Shown: positions 11,900-12,612 of the stretch, in pieces | How positions within the stretch are numbered: the first letter of the stretch is position 1 | Layout: the number at the start of each line of letters is the position of its first letter | Source: Paracoccaceae bacterium | GTDB lineage: Bacteria > Pseudomonadota > Alphaproteobacteria > Rhodobacterales > Rhodobacteraceae | Assembly: GCA_016937725.1 (NCBI GenBank) | Contig: JAFGVZ010000101.1 | Span: forward strand, 1-12,612 | Direction: 5' to 3' | DNA length: 12,612 nucleotides | Made by a program: the position numbers and the translations under genes | The notes under the pieces: generated by a model | Told to the model about the DNA's origin: nothing | The model's database searches: none | The model's input: only the letters and a program-made list of their open reading frames with translations

Positions 11900-12612
11900 A
11901 TGGCGTTACTTATTGCAAACAGGCGCTTGAAGCCGGGTGAGGTTGGCCTCGCCCTGCTTTGGTTCGCCATTGTCATTCCGCTTGCATTTCTGGCCAGTAT
12001 CCCGACGTCGAACGCCGTGCAGGGGGCATTGGGCCTGTTTGCTGTGCTGTGTGTTGCGCTTCTAAAACCATTCACGATGAAAACCATCGTGGCGCGCTTC
12101 GCGCTTCTGGCCATCGCGTCGGCGATTGTCATGCGCTACTGGTTCTGGCGTGTCACCTCGACCTTGCCGCCTGTGGAGGAGCCGCTGTCCTTTGCGATTG
12201 CGGTGTCGTTGTTCGCGGTGGAAACCTACGCGATCTGGGTGTTCTTCGTCAGCTCTTTCATCACTGCCGACCCGATCGAGCGCAAGCTGCCGCCCAAGGT
12301 TGCGGCGGCCAGTCTCCCGACCGTCGATATCTTGGTGCCCAGCTATAACGAGCCGATCGAAATGCTGTCGGTCACCTTGTCGGCGGCCAAGAACATGCAT
12401 TATCCGCAGAACAAGCGCACGGTTGTGCTCTGTGATGATGGCGGAACGGATGAACGCTGCAACAGCGAAGACCCGGTAAAGGCGCAGGTTGCGCGCAAGC
12501 GGCGGGCCGATTTGCAGGCGCTTTGCGCCGAATTGGGCATTGTCTATTCAACCCGTGAGCGCAACATCAACGCCAAGGCCGGCAACATGTCGGCCGCTTT
12601 GGAGCGGTTGAA
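11900..12612 (+). CDS. bcsA: Cellulose synthase catalytic subunit BcsA, N-terminal part (runs off the window)
   Basis: The first 237 codons of a UDP-glucose-dependent cellulose synthase, an inner-membrane family 2 glycosyltransferase that makes and extrudes beta-1,4-glucan with BcsB and is activated by cyclic di-GMP. Four hydrophobic segments are visible (about 15-35, 40-56, 62-85 and 96-122). The cytosolic GT-A domain then begins: VDILVPSYNEPIEM, the UDP-binding VVLCDDGGTDERC with Asp179-Asp180, and STRERNINAKAGNMSAALER. These blocks read almost like Rhodobacter sphaeroides BcsA. The ATG at 11900 has AGGAG at 11886-11890. The later TED, QxxRW and PilZ regions lie outside the window. It is probably co-transcribed with the upstream lipoprotein gene. 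Confidence 0.95.
   Translation, partial: MALLIANRRLKPGEVGLALLWFAIVIPLAFLASIPTSNAVQGALGLFAVLCVALLKPFTMKTIVARFALLAIASAIVMRYWFWRVTSTLPPVEEPLSFAIAVSLFAVETYAIWVFFVSSFITADPIERKLPPKVAAASLPTVDILVPSYNEPIEMLSVTLSAAKNMHYPQNKRTVVLCDDGGTDERCNSEDPVKAQVARKRRADLQALCAELGIVYSTRERNINAKAGNMSAALERL

Noticed and set aside
1..12612. CRISPR arrays, tRNA/rRNA genes, insertion sequences or phage genes
   Set aside because: No regularly spaced repeats, cloverleaf-like sequences, transposase or integrase motifs, or terminal repeats were seen on either strand.

Overview
The window looks like ordinary chromosome of an alphaproteobacterium of the Rhodobacteraceae/Paracoccaceae type. The evidence is the GC-rich coding sequence, an AddA-type recombination helicase-nuclease followed by trxA, an HslV with the short FPGWHG-type propeptide, and a cellulose synthase start that reads very much like Rhodobacter BcsA. 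This assignment rests on recognising protein families by eye, not on a search. No rRNA, tRNA, CRISPR array, insertion sequence or prophage is visible.

Layout. 1-1077: 3' part of addA, then trxA (1135-1455) and hslV (1557-2108) on the same strand. The 101-nt trxA-hslV gap is rich in mutually exclusive hairpins. 2098-2617, minus strand: a BrnT/BrnA toxin-antitoxin pair sits between hslV and hslU. The antitoxin is intact, but the toxin frame is broken by one TAA at codon 24. 2786-4087: hslU, separated from its protease partner by this insertion and by an AT-rich leader. 4159-5466: a tight run of sufT-like (DUF59), maltose-type sugar O-acetyltransferase and A-type Fe-S carrier. 5521-6249: tpiA. 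6246-7706, minus strand: an ExoY-like sugar-phosphate transferase followed 6 nt later by a rhomboid protease. 7707-8154: a 448-nt divergent regulatory region with a strong candidate CtrA box. 8155-8991: an ExeA/GspA-type AAA ATPase, facing gloA (8995-9417, minus) tail to tail. 9550-10808: thyA and folA, coupled by a TGATG overlap. 10809-11233: a 425-nt non-coding region with several inverted repeats. 11234-11875: a lipoprotein tentatively assigned to BcsN. From 11900 to the window end: the N-terminal part of bcsA.

How the genes work together. Proteostasis and redox functions (trxA, hslVU), Fe-S assembly (DUF59 plus A-type carrier), core carbon metabolism (tpiA, gloA) and thymidylate/folate recycling (thyA-folA) account for the housekeeping genes. 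A second theme is the cell surface: ExoY-like transferase, ExeA-type ATPase, rhomboid, and the start of a cellulose synthesis operon. The CtrA-like box in the divergent 7707-8154 region would tie part of that surface programme to the cell cycle or motility regulator.

I did not find a convincing wholly new system. The points most worth a second look are the nonsense-broken brnT with a retained brnA inside hslVU, the alternative-fold leader before hslV, the CtrA-like box, and the structured leader before the cellulose genes.
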